Shown here in pieces: positions 1-9,550 of a stretch of 64,000 nucleotides of DNA (positions are counted from its first letter, which is position 1; each line of letters starts with the position of its first letter). The translations under genes and the position numbers were made by a program. The stretch spans positions 35,514 to 99,513 of the forward strand of contig CACZXF010000008.1 in NCBI GenBank assembly GCA_902785105.1, in the 5' to 3' direction. Under the pieces are notes generated by a model. It was not told where the DNA came from, did no database searches, and worked only from the letters and a program-made list of their open reading frames with translations. The stretch comes from an uncultured Eubacteriales bacterium (GTDB taxonomy: Bacteria > Bacillota > Clostridia > Christensenellales > Aristaeellaceae).

Positions 1-1
1 G

Positions 2-337
2 CTGGCCTTTGACATATCATCGGCCTACAAGCTGAAAAACGTGCTGGGCAACGGCTTCTTTGGAGAGGAACGGGACGAGGTCGCTTACCTCTGGTCGAAT
101 CAATACGATGAAACCTCTGATACTGTGACCATGGATTTGACCTTCTTTGCACGTCAAAAGGGTGATCTATATCGAAGGTTCAATGAAATCCATGTTCAGA
201 AGGCCCACGACGCGGGGCATATCGCGTCACTGCTGGAGCAAAACGGCTTTATCAACATCGGCATTTTCGGGGACAAAACCTTTGAAGCTCCGAAGGCCGA
301 TGAGCAGCGCGTCCACTTTCTGGCGACGCGACAATAA
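2..337 (+). CDS. Class I SAM-dependent methyltransferase, C-terminal part
   Basis: The frame is open from the first base of the window, so the gene starts upstream and only about 111 C-terminal residues are present. The segment FDISSAYKLKNVLGNGFF, then a tryptophan/DET strand (LWSNQYDETSDTVTMDLTFF) and GDLYRRFNEIHVQKAH, matches the C-terminal half of the small Firmicute class I methyltransferases often found next to conserved housekeeping genes. The SAM-binding motif I would lie upstream and is not visible. The hslO start follows 21 bases later, so the two may be co-transcribed. The substrate is unknown. Confidence 0.75.
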   Translation: MAFDISSAYKLKNVLGNGFFGEERDEVAYLWSNQYDETSDTVTMDLTFFARQKGDLYRRFNEIHVQKAHDAGHIASLLEQNGFINIGIFGDKTFEAPKADEQRVHFLATRQ

Positions 338-358
338 TGATATTAAGGAGAATAAAAA

Positions 359-1258
359 ATGGATCTGAGAACCACGGACGGCATACTGCATATATCGCTG
401 ATGGGCGGTCAGGCCCGCGCCATACTGATTGAATCGACGCAGATGGTGCAGGAAGCGAAGCGCATCCATGGCTTATCGAAAATCGCCACGGCGGCGCTGG
501 GGCGGACGCTGACGGCGACGGCCATGATGGGCTCGATGCTTAAAGGAAAAGACGAGAGCATCACCGCCTCCATCAAGGGCGGCGGACCCATCGGCGTGGT
601 GCTGGCGGTGAGCAATGAAAAGAGCGAGGTCAAAGGGTATGTTGGCAATCCCGACATCGACCTGCCCCGCACTGGCAAAAAGCTGCCCGTGGGTGCGGCG
701 GTGGGCAAGGACGGACGGCTGACCGTTATCAAGGACATGCACCTGAAAGAGCCCTACGTGGGCCAGGTGAATTTGGTATCCGGCGAGATTGCCGAGGACT
801 TCGCCATGTACTTTACGGCCTCGGAGCAGACGCCTTCACTGGTGTCGCTGGGTGTGCTGGTGTCTGACGAGAAGGTGGAGTCCGCCGGCGGGCTGATCGT
901 TCAGGTGATGCCGGGGGCCAGCGAAGCCGCCATCGCCTCCATCGAGGCCAGTGCGGGCATGTTCATGGACATTTCGGGCACAATGAAGGAATACCATCTT
1001 GATGGCGCGGTGCAGCAGCTTCTGATGCACCTGGAGCCGGAGGTCCTGGAGCGTCGGGACACCCGCTATGCCTGCGATTGCAGTCGGGCCCGGGTGGAGC
1101 GGGCATTGATCACACTGGGAAGGGACGAGCTGACGGACATGATCGACCAGCAGCACGGTGCCCAGGTGGACTGCCATTTCTGCAACAAGCGCTATGAATT
1201 CAGCGAGGAAGAGCTTCGGGCCCTGCTTGCGGCGGCGACCCAAAGGGAGGATGAATGA
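359..1258 (+). CDS. hslO: Redox-regulated chaperone Hsp33
   Basis: Hsp33 is a cytosolic holdase that is activated by oxidation and binds unfolding proteins under oxidative stress. At 299 residues it has the family length. The N-terminal chaperone core carries the typical GGGPIGVVLAV and GYVGNP segments near residues 75-97. The C-terminal redox switch is intact: C239-x-C241 and C272-x-x-C275, the four zinc-binding cysteines that form disulfides on activation. An AAGGAG ribosome site at 345-350 sets the start. Its stop overlaps the next ATG (ATGA), so it is translationally coupled to the TPR gene. Confidence 0.97.
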   Translation: MDLRTTDGILHISLMGGQARAILIESTQMVQEAKRIHGLSKIATAALGRTLTATAMMGSMLKGKDESITASIKGGGPIGVVLAVSNEKSEVKGYVGNPDIDLPRTGKKLPVGAAVGKDGRLTVIKDMHLKEPYVGQVNLVSGEIAEDFAMYFTASEQTPSLVSLGVLVSDEKVESAGGLIVQVMPGASEAAIASIEASAGMFMDISGTMKEYHLDGAVQQLLMHLEPEVLERRDTRYACDCSRARVERALITLGRDELTDMIDQQHGAQVDCHFCNKRYEFSEEELRALLAAATQREDE

Positions 1259-2937
1259 GCAAAATTCCAAAGGTGGTTCCCTTTACGCGCTCGGCGGCGT
1301 ACCTGCATCATCGGGCGATGATGAACCGCCGGGACAATCATCATGTGGACGCGCTGGAGCTGATGCGCCGCGCTGTGGAGGCCCAGCCGGACAACAGCGA
1401 ATACCGGCTCGATCTGGCGGAGCTGTACTGCGAGATGGGGCTGCACCAACAGTCCTCCCGGCTGCTGCTGGACATGCTGTCGGAAAACGACGCGCCCAGC
1501 GAGTGCTTTTACGGACTGGCGCTGAACCAGCTCGGCATGAACGACATCGATGGGGCGCGGCAGTCGCTCAACATCTATCGCAATCAGGACCCTGAGGGAC
1601 CTCACTTCGAGGACGTCAGCCGACTGGCGGAGGAACTGGATTACTATTCCGTCGCCAATCGTCCCGCCAGCCGCCGCCTCAATCGGGCGCTGTGCGTGGC
1701 GAACCGGGCCTGCGATGCCATGCGTGCGGGAGACATTCCCAAGGCGGAGCGGCTGTTTGAAAAGACCCTCAAAATGTCCAGCGAGCAGTATGAAATGCGG
1801 GCGCTTTATGCGCTGACGCTGGTGATGAACGACAAGCGGGATGAGGCGTTAAAGGAGGCCAAACGCGCCTCCAACGGCTATCCGCCCTCCTGCCGGGCGC
1901 TGTGCGTTGCGGCGCAGGTGTATCACCTGCTGGGCGACGACGGGGAAGCGGTTAAACTGCTGGACGCTGCGGCGGGCGAATATCCCGCCGGGCAGGAGCT
2001 TCGACTGCTGCTGTACTCCGCCGGGGAAATCGGCCTGCACGAGCGCGCCGCCGAATACGCGCGGCTGGCCCTGCAGGAGACGCCCTACGACCGGGAGCTG
2101 CTCCACAATCGTGCCGTGGGGCTGGCGAAGTCCGGTTCCATTGATGAGGCGGCCCGCTGCTGGGAGCGCATCCTGCGGCTGGACCCGGAGGACAGCGTGG
2201 CCCAGTATCACAGTCAAGCGGCAGAAGCGGGCGAATTAAACCCGGAGGATCTGGATTACGCCTACGAGGTGCCCCGGGAGGAATACAACCGGCGGATGCT
2301 CGACTTGTCCAGCGCCCTCTCCGAGGGGTATGAGACGGTGTGTCAACGCTGGCACGACGAGGCGAATTTCCGCCGCCTGGTGCGCTGGGCGGCGACGACG
2401 GACGACACGCGGCTTGGGCGTCTCTCCATGACGGTGCTGTCCACCGTGGAGGAGGACGACGCCAAGAGCGTCCTGCGAGAGCTGATGTTCGCCCCGGAGG
2501 TGTCCAAGGATTTGAAGCTCCATGCCGCCGTGCTGCTGAGGCTGCAAAACCGCTCGCTGTCCGAGATACTGCCCAAGCCCATGGACGCCATGGGAGAAGC
2601 GCTGGTGGACTCGGAGGAGCTGCTGAGCAAAATGCCGGTGGGCGACCGGCAACTGGTACGATATGCCGACGAGGTATTGGAGCGGGAGTACGGCATCAGC
2701 GCCCGCCCGGTGCTGGCGCTGATGTGGCAGAGTTACCGGCAGCTTCGGGGCACGAAGGGTGACCCCCTGAAGCGCGTGGACGCGGCGGCGGCGGCGCTGG
2801 CCTGTGGCTATCTGATGGCCGCGGGGCAGAAACCCGACCTCGGAAAACTGGCGAAGCTCTTCGGCTGTCCAACGCGGCAGCTCGTATTCTACGCCACCCG
2901 GCTGGCGGACCGGCTGGATCGAACGGACAAAGGATGA
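1255..2937 (+). CDS. TPR-repeat protein
   Basis: A 560-residue soluble protein with no signal peptide or membrane segment. Degenerate tetratricopeptide helices fill roughly residues 30-330 (for example ALELMRRAVEAQPDNSEYRL, then AERLFEKTLKMSSEQYEMRA and AARCWERILRLDPEDSVAQY). A helical region follows without clear repeats. TPR arrays scaffold protein-protein contacts; the partner is unknown. It overlaps hslO by ATGA upstream and the next repeat protein by ATGA downstream, with AGGGAGG just before the start, so the three are one operon. No catalytic motif is visible. Confidence 0.8.
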   Translation: MSKIPKVVPFTRSAAYLHHRAMMNRRDNHHVDALELMRRAVEAQPDNSEYRLDLAELYCEMGLHQQSSRLLLDMLSENDAPSECFYGLALNQLGMNDIDGARQSLNIYRNQDPEGPHFEDVSRLAEELDYYSVANRPASRRLNRALCVANRACDAMRAGDIPKAERLFEKTLKMSSEQYEMRALYALTLVMNDKRDEALKEAKRASNGYPPSCRALCVAAQVYHLLGDDGEAVKLLDAAAGEYPAGQELRLLLYSAGEIGLHERAAEYARLALQETPYDRELLHNRAVGLAKSGSIDEAARCWERILRLDPEDSVAQYHSQAAEAGELNPEDLDYAYEVPREEYNRRMLDLSSALSEGYETVCQRWHDEANFRRLVRWAATTDDTRLGRLSMTVLSTVEEDDAKSVLRELMFAPEVSKDLKLHAAVLLRLQNRSLSEILPKPMDAMGEALVDSEELLSKMPVGDRQLVRYADEVLEREYGISARPVLALMWQSYRQLRGTKGDPLKRVDAAAAALACGYLMAAGQKPDLGKLAKLFGCPTRQLVFYATRLADRLDRTDKG

Positions 2938-3761
2938 ATACCGATGAAATTTACGATTTTGACGCGAAGTTCTACGACTACGTGCGGGTGCAGATGGCCA
3001 TGCAGCCGGCGCTGAAAGAGGACGAGATCGAGGAGAAATACAATCAGATGATGAAGAGCTGGTTGAACGCTCCGGCCCAGTGGCTGGACGGCGTGAAGCC
3101 GGTGGACTACTTCAAGCGCTACAGCGAGCCGAAGGACCTCGTCAAGCTGCTGAACGAATACATGCAGCGGGACATTGGCCTGCCGGAGCCGCTGTACACG
3201 CGGATCGTCGAGGTCGGCGAGCCCTGCGCGGCTCAGCTTACGCGCATCGCCGGGGACATCGACAAACCGGAGAAGCTCCGGGCCACGGCTATCGCGCTGC
3301 TGAGGGACATGGGTTCCCGTCAGCCCATGGAGCTGTTCATCGACATGGTCTGTGAGTGCAGGGAGATGAACGAGCTGTGTGAACTGGCCTGTGACAGTCT
3401 CCGTGAGATGGACGCCGACCTGTCCGACCGGCTGCTCCAGCGCTACGAGAGTGCTGCGCCCTACGCAAGGACCATGATTCTGGACATCGTGGCCCACGGT
3501 CCCGGCCGGGCGAAAGCCTACGACCTGCTGGTGGAGGGACTGCGAAGGGATACCGAGCAACGGGGCCTCTACGCGGGACTGCTGGCGGAGGTGGGCAATG
3601 AAGCCGCCATCGAGCCGCTGCGGGAGGCCGAGAAGCTGACGGATCTCAACTATCTCGATTACCTTGAAATACGCAGTGCCATCGAAATGCTGGGCGGCGA
3701 ACCGGGCGAGCCCAGGGAATTTAACGGCGATCCCACCTATGAAGCCATGCGGAACCTTTGA
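2934..3761 (+). CDS. HEAT-like helical repeat protein
   Basis: A 275-residue, acidic, all-helical cytosolic protein. Residues from about 85 onward form paired helices of the HEAT/armadillo type (LTRIAGDIDKPEKLRATAIA, LCELACDSLREMDADLSDRL, GLLAEVGNEAAIEPLREAEK). I do not recognise a named family and see no catalytic motif. The start ATG overlaps the stop of the TPR gene, so the two are probably made together and may interact. Function is not assigned. Confidence 0.7.
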   Translation: MNTDEIYDFDAKFYDYVRVQMAMQPALKEDEIEEKYNQMMKSWLNAPAQWLDGVKPVDYFKRYSEPKDLVKLLNEYMQRDIGLPEPLYTRIVEVGEPCAAQLTRIAGDIDKPEKLRATAIALLRDMGSRQPMELFIDMVCECREMNELCELACDSLREMDADLSDRLLQRYESAAPYARTMILDIVAHGPGRAKAYDLLVEGLRRDTEQRGLYAGLLAEVGNEAAIEPLREAEKLTDLNYLDYLEIRSAIEMLGGEPGEPREFNGDPTYEAMRNL

Positions 3762-3806
3762 TACACGACAGGAAATGCGACCGATTCATCAGGGAGTGAG
3801 AGTTTG

Positions 3807-4733
3807 ATGTATTGTTCACATTGCGGGAAGAAAGTACTGGATACGATGCGGTTTTGTCCCTTCTGCGGCACGAAGATCATTTTGCCCGAACAGGATGAGG
3901 ATGTTTCCTCCCCCGCCCCTCAGAAAAAGGCGGAGAAACCGGTCGAGGAGGAGCGCTTTACCTTTGACATGACCCAGGAAGAGACCGGCGTCGATGCATC
4001 GAGCCATGAGGATGCGCCCGCGGCAAAGGCTGAACCTGAGCCTGTTGTATTGGAGAAGAAGGAAGAACCTCTGAAGAAGGTCAATAGTGTCAGGGAAACT
4101 CCTCCCGCCGGTGACAGCTTCAAGGCAAGCGTTGGCTTTGATGAAGAGGATGACTACGATAGCTTCGAGCGCTCCCGTCAGAAGCAGGAGGCACTATATC
4201 GCAGCTACAGGAACAGCGATGATGAGGATGACGAGGATGACGACGACGAGGATGACTATGAGGATGGTTTCTTCGCGCGCCACTGGAAGGGGCTGTTGGT
4301 ATTCCTGCTGCTGATCGCGCTGGTGGGCGGCGGCGTCTTCTTCGCCATGACGGACCAGGGGCAGACGATGATCGCGAAGTTCAACTATCCCCTGCCCTTC
4401 ATCAAGGCCGAAACCTACGGCCGGCTGGGCTATGCGGCCTATCAGGACCAGAGCTACGAGGATGCCGGTGCTTACTACGAGCGGGCTCTCAGCCGCGAAC
4501 CGGACAGCTTCAACTATGCCCAGTCCGCCGCGATGGCCTATATCGCCGCCAAGGACACCAATAAGGCCGCCGATATGCTGAAAAGGTGTATTGAACTGGA
4601 GCCGAAGAACGTCGATCTCTATCTCCATCTGTTGTCCCTCTATCCCGATGCCTCGACCCGACCCGCGGAGGTTGTCGGGCTGATTGAAAGAGGCTACGCG
4701 GAGACCGGCGATGTCCGGCTGATGCCGAGCTGA
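3807..4733 (+). CDS. Zinc-ribbon, single-pass membrane TPR protein
   Basis: The protein opens with a double CxxC zinc ribbon (YCSHCGKK, then FCPFCGTK). A long acidic low-complexity linker follows (runs of D and E near residues 135-150), then one transmembrane helix (GLLVFLLLIALVGGGVFFAM) and TPR-like helices to the end (DAGAYYERALSREPDSFNYA). The likely topology puts the ribbon in the cytoplasm and the TPR part outside. Zinc-ribbon membrane proteins of this layout are common in Clostridia, with mostly unknown roles. I chose ATG 3807, ten bases after AGGGAG; a TTG one codon earlier is also possible. Dus follows after 7 bases. Confidence 0.75.
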   Translation: MYCSHCGKKVLDTMRFCPFCGTKIILPEQDEDVSSPAPQKKAEKPVEEERFTFDMTQEETGVDASSHEDAPAAKAEPEPVVLEKKEEPLKKVNSVRETPPAGDSFKASVGFDEEDDYDSFERSRQKQEALYRSYRNSDDEDDEDDDDEDDYEDGFFARHWKGLLVFLLLIALVGGGVFFAMTDQGQTMIAKFNYPLPFIKAETYGRLGYAAYQDQSYEDAGAYYERALSREPDSFNYAQSAAMAYIAAKDTNKAADMLKRCIELEPKNVDLYLHLLSLYPDASTRPAEVVGLIERGYAETGDVRLMPS

Positions 4734-4740
4734 ACAGGAT

Positions 4741-5775
4741 ATGAGTGAACCACAATTTGTACTCGCGCCGATGGACGGCATGACCCGGGCGTCCTTTCGG
4801 CGCGTCTGCTTTGATTACGGCGCGGACGGGGCCACCACGGAGATGATCCAGTCACTGGCGCTGGGCCGTGCGAAGCGCAAGCTCAGCCCCACCTTCGCGG
4901 AGACGATGGCCCGCCTGCCGGGAGAGGGCAATCTGGCAGCCCAGCTCATCGGCAGCGTGCCCGCGATGATGGGCGCGTCGGCCCGGAAGCTCACCGATTT
5001 AGGAAGGTTCAACGCCATCGACATCAACATGGGCTGTCCCGCCCGGACGGTGGTGGGCAGCGGCAACGGCTCCGCGCTGCTTAAAAACCCGACTCTCGCC
5101 ATGGAGGTCATGCGGGCCGTCCGGGAAAGCACGGACCTGCCCGTGCGGCTCAAGCTGCGGCTGGGCTGGGACGGGGAGCACATCACCGCCCCGGAGTTGG
5201 TCGCATATGCGGAGGCGCTGGGGTTTGAGAGCATCACCCTCCACGGGCGCACGCGAATGCAGATGTATTCGGGCAAGGTGGACCTCCCGGCCATGCGCGC
5301 CATCATTGGCAGCGTCAGTATTCCGGTGTTCGCCAACGGGGCCGTTACCTGCGCCAGGGACGCGCTGAGCTTTCTGGAGGCCACCGGCGCGGCGGGCGTG
5401 TCCATCGGTCGCGCGGCGCTAAAGCAACCCTGGATATTCGAGGACATTCGCCGCCTACGGGCAGGCCTGCCGCTTCGGGAACACAATGCCGGTGAGCGCG
5501 TTCAGGTGCTGATCCGGCTGGCGACGCTGGCCTGCGGATTGCGGCCCGAAGCGGTTGCCATCAGCGAAATGCGCAAGTTCTCAGGATGGCTGCTGGCGGG
5601 GCTCACCAATGCCCCTGAGCTTCTGACATTGCTCAACAGTATCACTACGCTGGACGCCTACCGCGAAGCGCTTGAACGTTATCTAAATAAGCTGGCCCAG
5701 ACTGGCGACATCCATATTCACCCGGAAAAGGACCCCTCATCCAGCCTCGACACAGTGGATTACAGGCGCAGATAA
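4741..5775 (+). CDS. dus: tRNA-dihydrouridine synthase
   Basis: An FMN enzyme that reduces specific uridines of tRNA to dihydrouridine using NADPH. The TIM-barrel family signature is present: APMDGMTRASFR at the N-terminus, INMGCPARTV with the catalytic cysteine C99, then LKLRLGWDG, the ITLHGRTRMQMYSG loop, VFANGAV and the phosphate-binding GVSIGRAAL. At 344 residues it has family length. It is the last gene of the hslO-linked run, 7 bases after the zinc-ribbon gene. Which uridine position it modifies cannot be told from sequence. A weak GC hairpin lies just after the stop, near 5785-5802. Confidence 0.95.
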   Translation: MSEPQFVLAPMDGMTRASFRRVCFDYGADGATTEMIQSLALGRAKRKLSPTFAETMARLPGEGNLAAQLIGSVPAMMGASARKLTDLGRFNAIDINMGCPARTVVGSGNGSALLKNPTLAMEVMRAVRESTDLPVRLKLRLGWDGEHITAPELVAYAEALGFESITLHGRTRMQMYSGKVDLPAMRAIIGSVSIPVFANGAVTCARDALSFLEATGAAGVSIGRAALKQPWIFEDIRRLRAGLPLREHNAGERVQVLIRLATLACGLRPEAVAISEMRKFSGWLLAGLTNAPELLTLLNSITTLDAYREALERYLNKLAQTGDIHIHPEKDPSSSLDTVDYRRR

Positions 5776-5826
5776 GCTCTATGACCGCCGCACAAGCGAC
5801 GGCCTTCTGTTTCCATTAGAAATAGA

Positions 5827-5855
5827 TTGTTTTCCCGAGAGGCATGTGCTATAAT
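5827..5855 (+). promoter_or_regulatory. Sigma-A promoter of the PBP4B-like gene
   Basis: TTGTTT at 5827-5832, a 17-base spacer, and a perfect TATAAT at 5850-5855. The predicted start of transcription is about 5862, which falls on the ribosome site AAGGAG at 5862-5867, so the leader would be only about 14 bases long. Confidence 0.8.
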
Positions 5856-5875
5856 GACCGTAAGGAGTGTAATAA

Positions 5876-7816
5876 ATGAAAAAAGCGATGTGCCTTATTC
5901 TGACTGTGCTTTTATTATGCACTGGACTTTCGACGATGGCTGAAGAACAAAGCAAAAATATGGGCGAAATGAAGATGACCCTCATCAATGCCCTGCCAGA
6001 GCAGGGATGGCAGAAAAGCGCCGTGTTCCCGGACCGCAAGGGCTGCACGGATGACACGCTGGCGATGAACAGCAGGGTGAGCTATCAGGGCTTTCACGGA
6101 CAGGGGAATCTGTATCTTGAAATCTCTGAGGCGGTCGAGAGCTTTGTGCTGTATGTCAACAATACAAAGATCGACACCTCGGAGGTGACCGGCGGTGTCT
6201 GGTCGCTGGACATCCCGGAGGCGGCGGTGGACGGCGTGAACACGGTACAGGTCTCGAATATACTGCCGCTGGGACTAAAGGAGGCCGTAAAGGTCTATAT
6301 CCCCTACCCTTTGGTGCTGGAAGGCGACGGGCTGGAGGGTATACATCCCGAAGCGCTGCGGCTGGTGGAGGACATCATACAGACCGACATCGAACACGGC
6401 TTCACCAGCGCCCAGCTTGCCATCGTGAAGAACGGTCGGCTGGTCTATGAAAACGCCTGGGGACGGGTCAACAGCTACAATCCCGACGGGACACCCAACA
6501 CGGAAAGCCCGTTAGTGACCACGGAAACGCTCTACGACCTGGCGAGCGTGACCAAGATGTTTTCGGTCAACTATGCTGTGCAGAAGCTGGTGATGGACGG
6601 GGCGCTGGATCTCAATACCCCAATCGTAGAGATCCTGGGTGATGCCTTCACGGAGGATACGCTGGACATCACCTATGTCGGCGTCGAGGATGTCCCCGAT
6701 CACGAGACCCAGGTGGCCTGGAAGAGGACACTGACGTCTCGGGACCTTCTGAGGCATCAGGGCGGCTTCCCCATCGGTCCTCATTACGACAACCCGGATT
6801 ACGACATGGCAACGGATGCCCAGGGGCTGCCGGGCTGCAATCTCTGCTATGCCAACAACCGGGCGGATACGCTGAAGGCCATCTTTAAGACGCCGCTGCT
6901 CTACGCGCCGGGTTCCCGGACGGTCTATTCCGATGTCGATTACATGCTGCTCTGCTTCGTCGTGGAGCAGGTCACCGGCCAGCGGCTGGACGATTACATG
7001 CGGGAGACCTTCTACGCGCCTCTGGGGCTTCATCACATCACCTATCTGCCGCTGGAAAACGGCTTTGCCCCGGAGGACTGCGCGGCCACGGAGCTGAACG
7101 GCAATACACGGGACGGCAATGTGTACTTCGAGGGCATCCGCACCGAGACCCTCCAGGGGCAGGTCCACGACGAGCGGGCGGCCATCTGCATGGAGGGCGT
7201 GTCCGGCCACGCGGGACTGTTCGCCAATGCCAGGGACTTGGCGAAGCTGGCAAGCGTGATGCTCACCGGCGGCTATGGGGAGCATCGCTTCTTCTCCCGG
7301 AATGTCATGGACCTGTTCACCGCGCCCAAGGCCGCCTATTTCGGCCAGTGGGGGCTGGGCTGGTGGCGTCAGGGCGACGACCAGCGTTCCTGGTACTACG
7401 GCGGCGAGGCCGCGCCTTCCACCGTCGGCCATCAGGGCTGGACCGGTACGCTGGCGATGATCGATCCTTCCCGAAACCTTGTGATCGTCTATCTGACCAA
7501 CAAGATCAACAGCCCCGTCCTCAGTCCGGACAATCTGAATAAGTTCCACGGGAGCTGTTATACCGCGTCGTCGCTGGGCTTCGTACCCCAGCTCCTGTCC
7601 ATCGGCATGGATGATGACGGCGATATCTCCGGTCAGCTTCTCGACCTTTTGGCCGACATGGCCGCCGAGAGCATGAAGCTGATTCCGGAGAACGCGGACC
7701 AGGATGAACCCCACGTGAAAAACAGTCAGAGTAAAATCGACGTCTTGCGCACATGGGCCAGAGGCGATGAAGCATATCTCGCCTTCGCAGACAAACTCGA
7801 TGCAATGTTGCCATGA
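5876..7816 (+). CDS. Exported serine hydrolase, beta-lactamase/PBP4B-like
   Basis: A secreted 646-residue protein with a signal peptide (residues 1-22, cleavage after STMA). Residues 35-145 look like a beta-sandwich carbohydrate-binding or accessory domain. A class C beta-lactamase/PBP4-type serine hydrolase domain follows. The catalytic triad motifs are visible: S224-V-T-K227 (SxxK), Y351-S-D353 in place of YxN, and H519-Q-G521 in place of KTG. This arrangement matches penicillin-binding protein 4B (YfeW-type) proteins, which have DD-carboxypeptidase or esterase-like activity. It probably acts on peptidoglycan or small esters outside the membrane. It has its own promoter and appears monocistronic. 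Confidence 0.85.
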   Translation: MKKAMCLILTVLLLCTGLSTMAEEQSKNMGEMKMTLINALPEQGWQKSAVFPDRKGCTDDTLAMNSRVSYQGFHGQGNLYLEISEAVESFVLYVNNTKIDTSEVTGGVWSLDIPEAAVDGVNTVQVSNILPLGLKEAVKVYIPYPLVLEGDGLEGIHPEALRLVEDIIQTDIEHGFTSAQLAIVKNGRLVYENAWGRVNSYNPDGTPNTESPLVTTETLYDLASVTKMFSVNYAVQKLVMDGALDLNTPIVEILGDAFTEDTLDITYVGVEDVPDHETQVAWKRTLTSRDLLRHQGGFPIGPHYDNPDYDMATDAQGLPGCNLCYANNRADTLKAIFKTPLLYAPGSRTVYSDVDYMLLCFVVEQVTGQRLDDYMRETFYAPLGLHHITYLPLENGFAPEDCAATELNGNTRDGNVYFEGIRTETLQGQVHDERAAICMEGVSGHAGLFANARDLAKLASVMLTGGYGEHRFFSRNVMDLFTAPKAAYFGQWGLGWWRQGDDQRSWYYGGEAAPSTVGHQGWTGTLAMIDPSRNLVIVYLTNKINSPVLSPDNLNKFHGSCYTASSLGFVPQLLSIGMDDDGDISGQLLDLLADMAAESMKLIPENADQDEPHVKNSQSKIDVLRTWARGDEAYLAFADKLDAMLP

Positions 7817-7846
7817 TATGATATATTTTTGCAACTATTCAGTCGA

Positions 7847-7975
7847 CCCCTGTAAATTGGGATTTGTCGGGGAGTCAAACCAACCTTGTAGGGGCGCCGT
7901 TTCGGCGCCCGCCCCCAACGAAACGCATCGTCCTACCCGGCGGGCGGCGCAACGCCGCCCCTGTTTAACGACAGG
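7847..7975. repeat. Palindromic intergenic repeat, copy 1
   Basis: The left arm holds GGGATTTGTCGGGGAG. Two self-complementary GC hairpins follow: GGGGCGCCGTTTCGGCGCCC, then CGGGCGGCGCAACGCCGCCC. The right arm is eroded and ends GTTTAACGACAGG. The same modules recur at 20481-20665, 22411-22579, 26972-27213, 34882-35056 and 38614-38804. No coding capacity. Confidence 0.85.
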
Positions 7976-8014
7976 ACTAAATAATTACATATAATTTTTA
8001 TAGGAGGCGAAATC

Positions 8015-9526
8015 ATGAGCGGTGAACTGACAAGGCGCAATTTTCTGAAGACCGCGGCGGTCGGCGCGGCGGGGGTGGCGGCGGCGGGAATCCTTGGCGG
8101 CTCGCCCTTCTCGGCCAGGGCTGAGGAGGCGGAGGCCAAGGCATTTGAGGGCAAGAAGAAGTTCGCTGGCATCGGCAGCGTGCGGATGGTGGCGGAGGAT
8201 GTGGCCTATCTGGGCGTCAGCGACCGGCGGATACAACTCTTTGAGAACGTGTATCCCATCCCCCGGGGTGTGGCGTACAATTCTTATCTGCTGCTGGACG
8301 AGAAGACCGCGCTGGTGGACACGGTGGACCGGTCCGTCACAGGCCAATTCTTCGAGAACCTGGTGGCCGCGCTGGACGACAGGCCGCTGGACTACCTCAT
8401 CGTGAACCACATGGAACCGGACCACAGCTCCGCCATCTCAGAGGTGCTGGTACGCTATCCCGACGTGAAGGTGGTCTGTACCGCGGCGGCGGCGGTGATA
8501 CTGAACCAGTTCTTCGCCTGCGATATCTCTGACCGCGCGATACTCGTCGGCGAGGGCGATACGCTCTCCACCGGCAAACACACGCTGACCTTCGTCATGG
8601 CGCCCATGGTCCACTGGCCGGAGGTCATGATGACCTACGACGACGTCCACGGCATACTCTTCTCCGCCGACGCCTTCGGCAGCTTCGGCGCGCTGAACGG
8701 CAACCTGTTCGCGGACGAGGTGGACTTTGAGAAGGACTGGCTGCCCGACGCCCGGCGATATTACTGTAACATCGTCGGCAAGTACGGCGATCAGGTACAG
8801 GCTGTGCTGGCGAAGGCAGGGACGGTGGACATCCGGATGCTCTGTCCCACCCACGGCCCGGTGTGGCGTGAGAATCTGGGCTGGATCATCGAGAAGTATA
8901 GCCTCTGGAGCAGCTATACCCCGGAGGAGCCGGCCGTGATGGTGGTCTATGGCTCCATCTACGGTGGCACGGAGAGCGCCGCCAACGCGCTGGCCGCGAA
9001 GATTTCCCACGCGGGCGTTGTCAACGTGGCGGTGTACGACGTCTCCAAGACCCATGTCAGTGAGCTCATCGGCGAGGCCTTCCGTTGCAGCCACATCGTG
9101 CTGGCCTCCATCACCTACAACATGGGGATATTCACGCCGATGAAGAACTTCCTGCTGGACCTTGAAGCCCATAACCTGCAAAACCGCGCCTTCGCGCTGG
9201 TGGAAAACGGCTCCTGGTCTCCCGCGGCTGGCGGACTGATGAAGGAGATCATCGACCGGTTGAAGGGGGCGAGCTATGTGGGCGACCTGGTGACCATACT
9301 CTCTTCCCCCGATGCCAAAGACGCTGCCGCGCTGGACGCGCTGGGGGAGGCTGTGGCCAACTCCGTGCTCTACGGCGAAGCCGAAGCCACTCCCGCTGAA
9401 GAAGCTGCCCCCGCCCGCTGGGTCTGCAAGATCTGCGGCTATGTCTACGAGGGCGATACCGTCCCCGAGGACTATAAATGCCCCCTCTGCGGCGCAGGCG
9501 CGGATATGTTTGAGAAGGAGGAGTGA
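8015..9526 (+). CDS. Tat-signal flavodiiron protein with C-terminal rubredoxin domain
   Basis: Flavodiiron proteins reduce O2 or NO to water or N2O with electrons from rubredoxin. All seven di-iron ligands are present in the beta-lactamase-like domain: H132, E134, D136, H137, H200, D219 and H280. A flavodoxin domain follows (YGSIYGGTE near 312-320), then a rubredoxin-type knot with C471, C474, C489 and C492. The oddity is the N-terminus: TRRNFLKT at residues 6-13, a hydrophobic stretch and SARA before the mature part, a textbook twin-arginine signal. The family is normally cytosolic. Start supported by TAGGAGG at 8001-8007; a TATAAT at 7990-7995 gives an almost absent leader. Probably an oxygen-defence enzyme exported folded. 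Confidence 0.92.
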   Translation: MSGELTRRNFLKTAAVGAAGVAAAGILGGSPFSARAEEAEAKAFEGKKKFAGIGSVRMVAEDVAYLGVSDRRIQLFENVYPIPRGVAYNSYLLLDEKTALVDTVDRSVTGQFFENLVAALDDRPLDYLIVNHMEPDHSSAISEVLVRYPDVKVVCTAAAAVILNQFFACDISDRAILVGEGDTLSTGKHTLTFVMAPMVHWPEVMMTYDDVHGILFSADAFGSFGALNGNLFADEVDFEKDWLPDARRYYCNIVGKYGDQVQAVLAKAGTVDIRMLCPTHGPVWRENLGWIIEKYSLWSSYTPEEPAVMVVYGSIYGGTESAANALAAKISHAGVVNVAVYDVSKTHVSELIGEAFRCSHIVLASITYNMGIFTPMKNFLLDLEAHNLQNRAFALVENGSWSPAAGGLMKEIIDRLKGASYVGDLVTILSSPDAKDAAALDALGEAVANSVLYGEAEATPAEEAAPARWVCKICGYVYEGDTVPEDYKCPLCGAGADMFEKEE

Positions 9527-9550
9527 TCGAAGTAGTTCAGACTTAACGAT

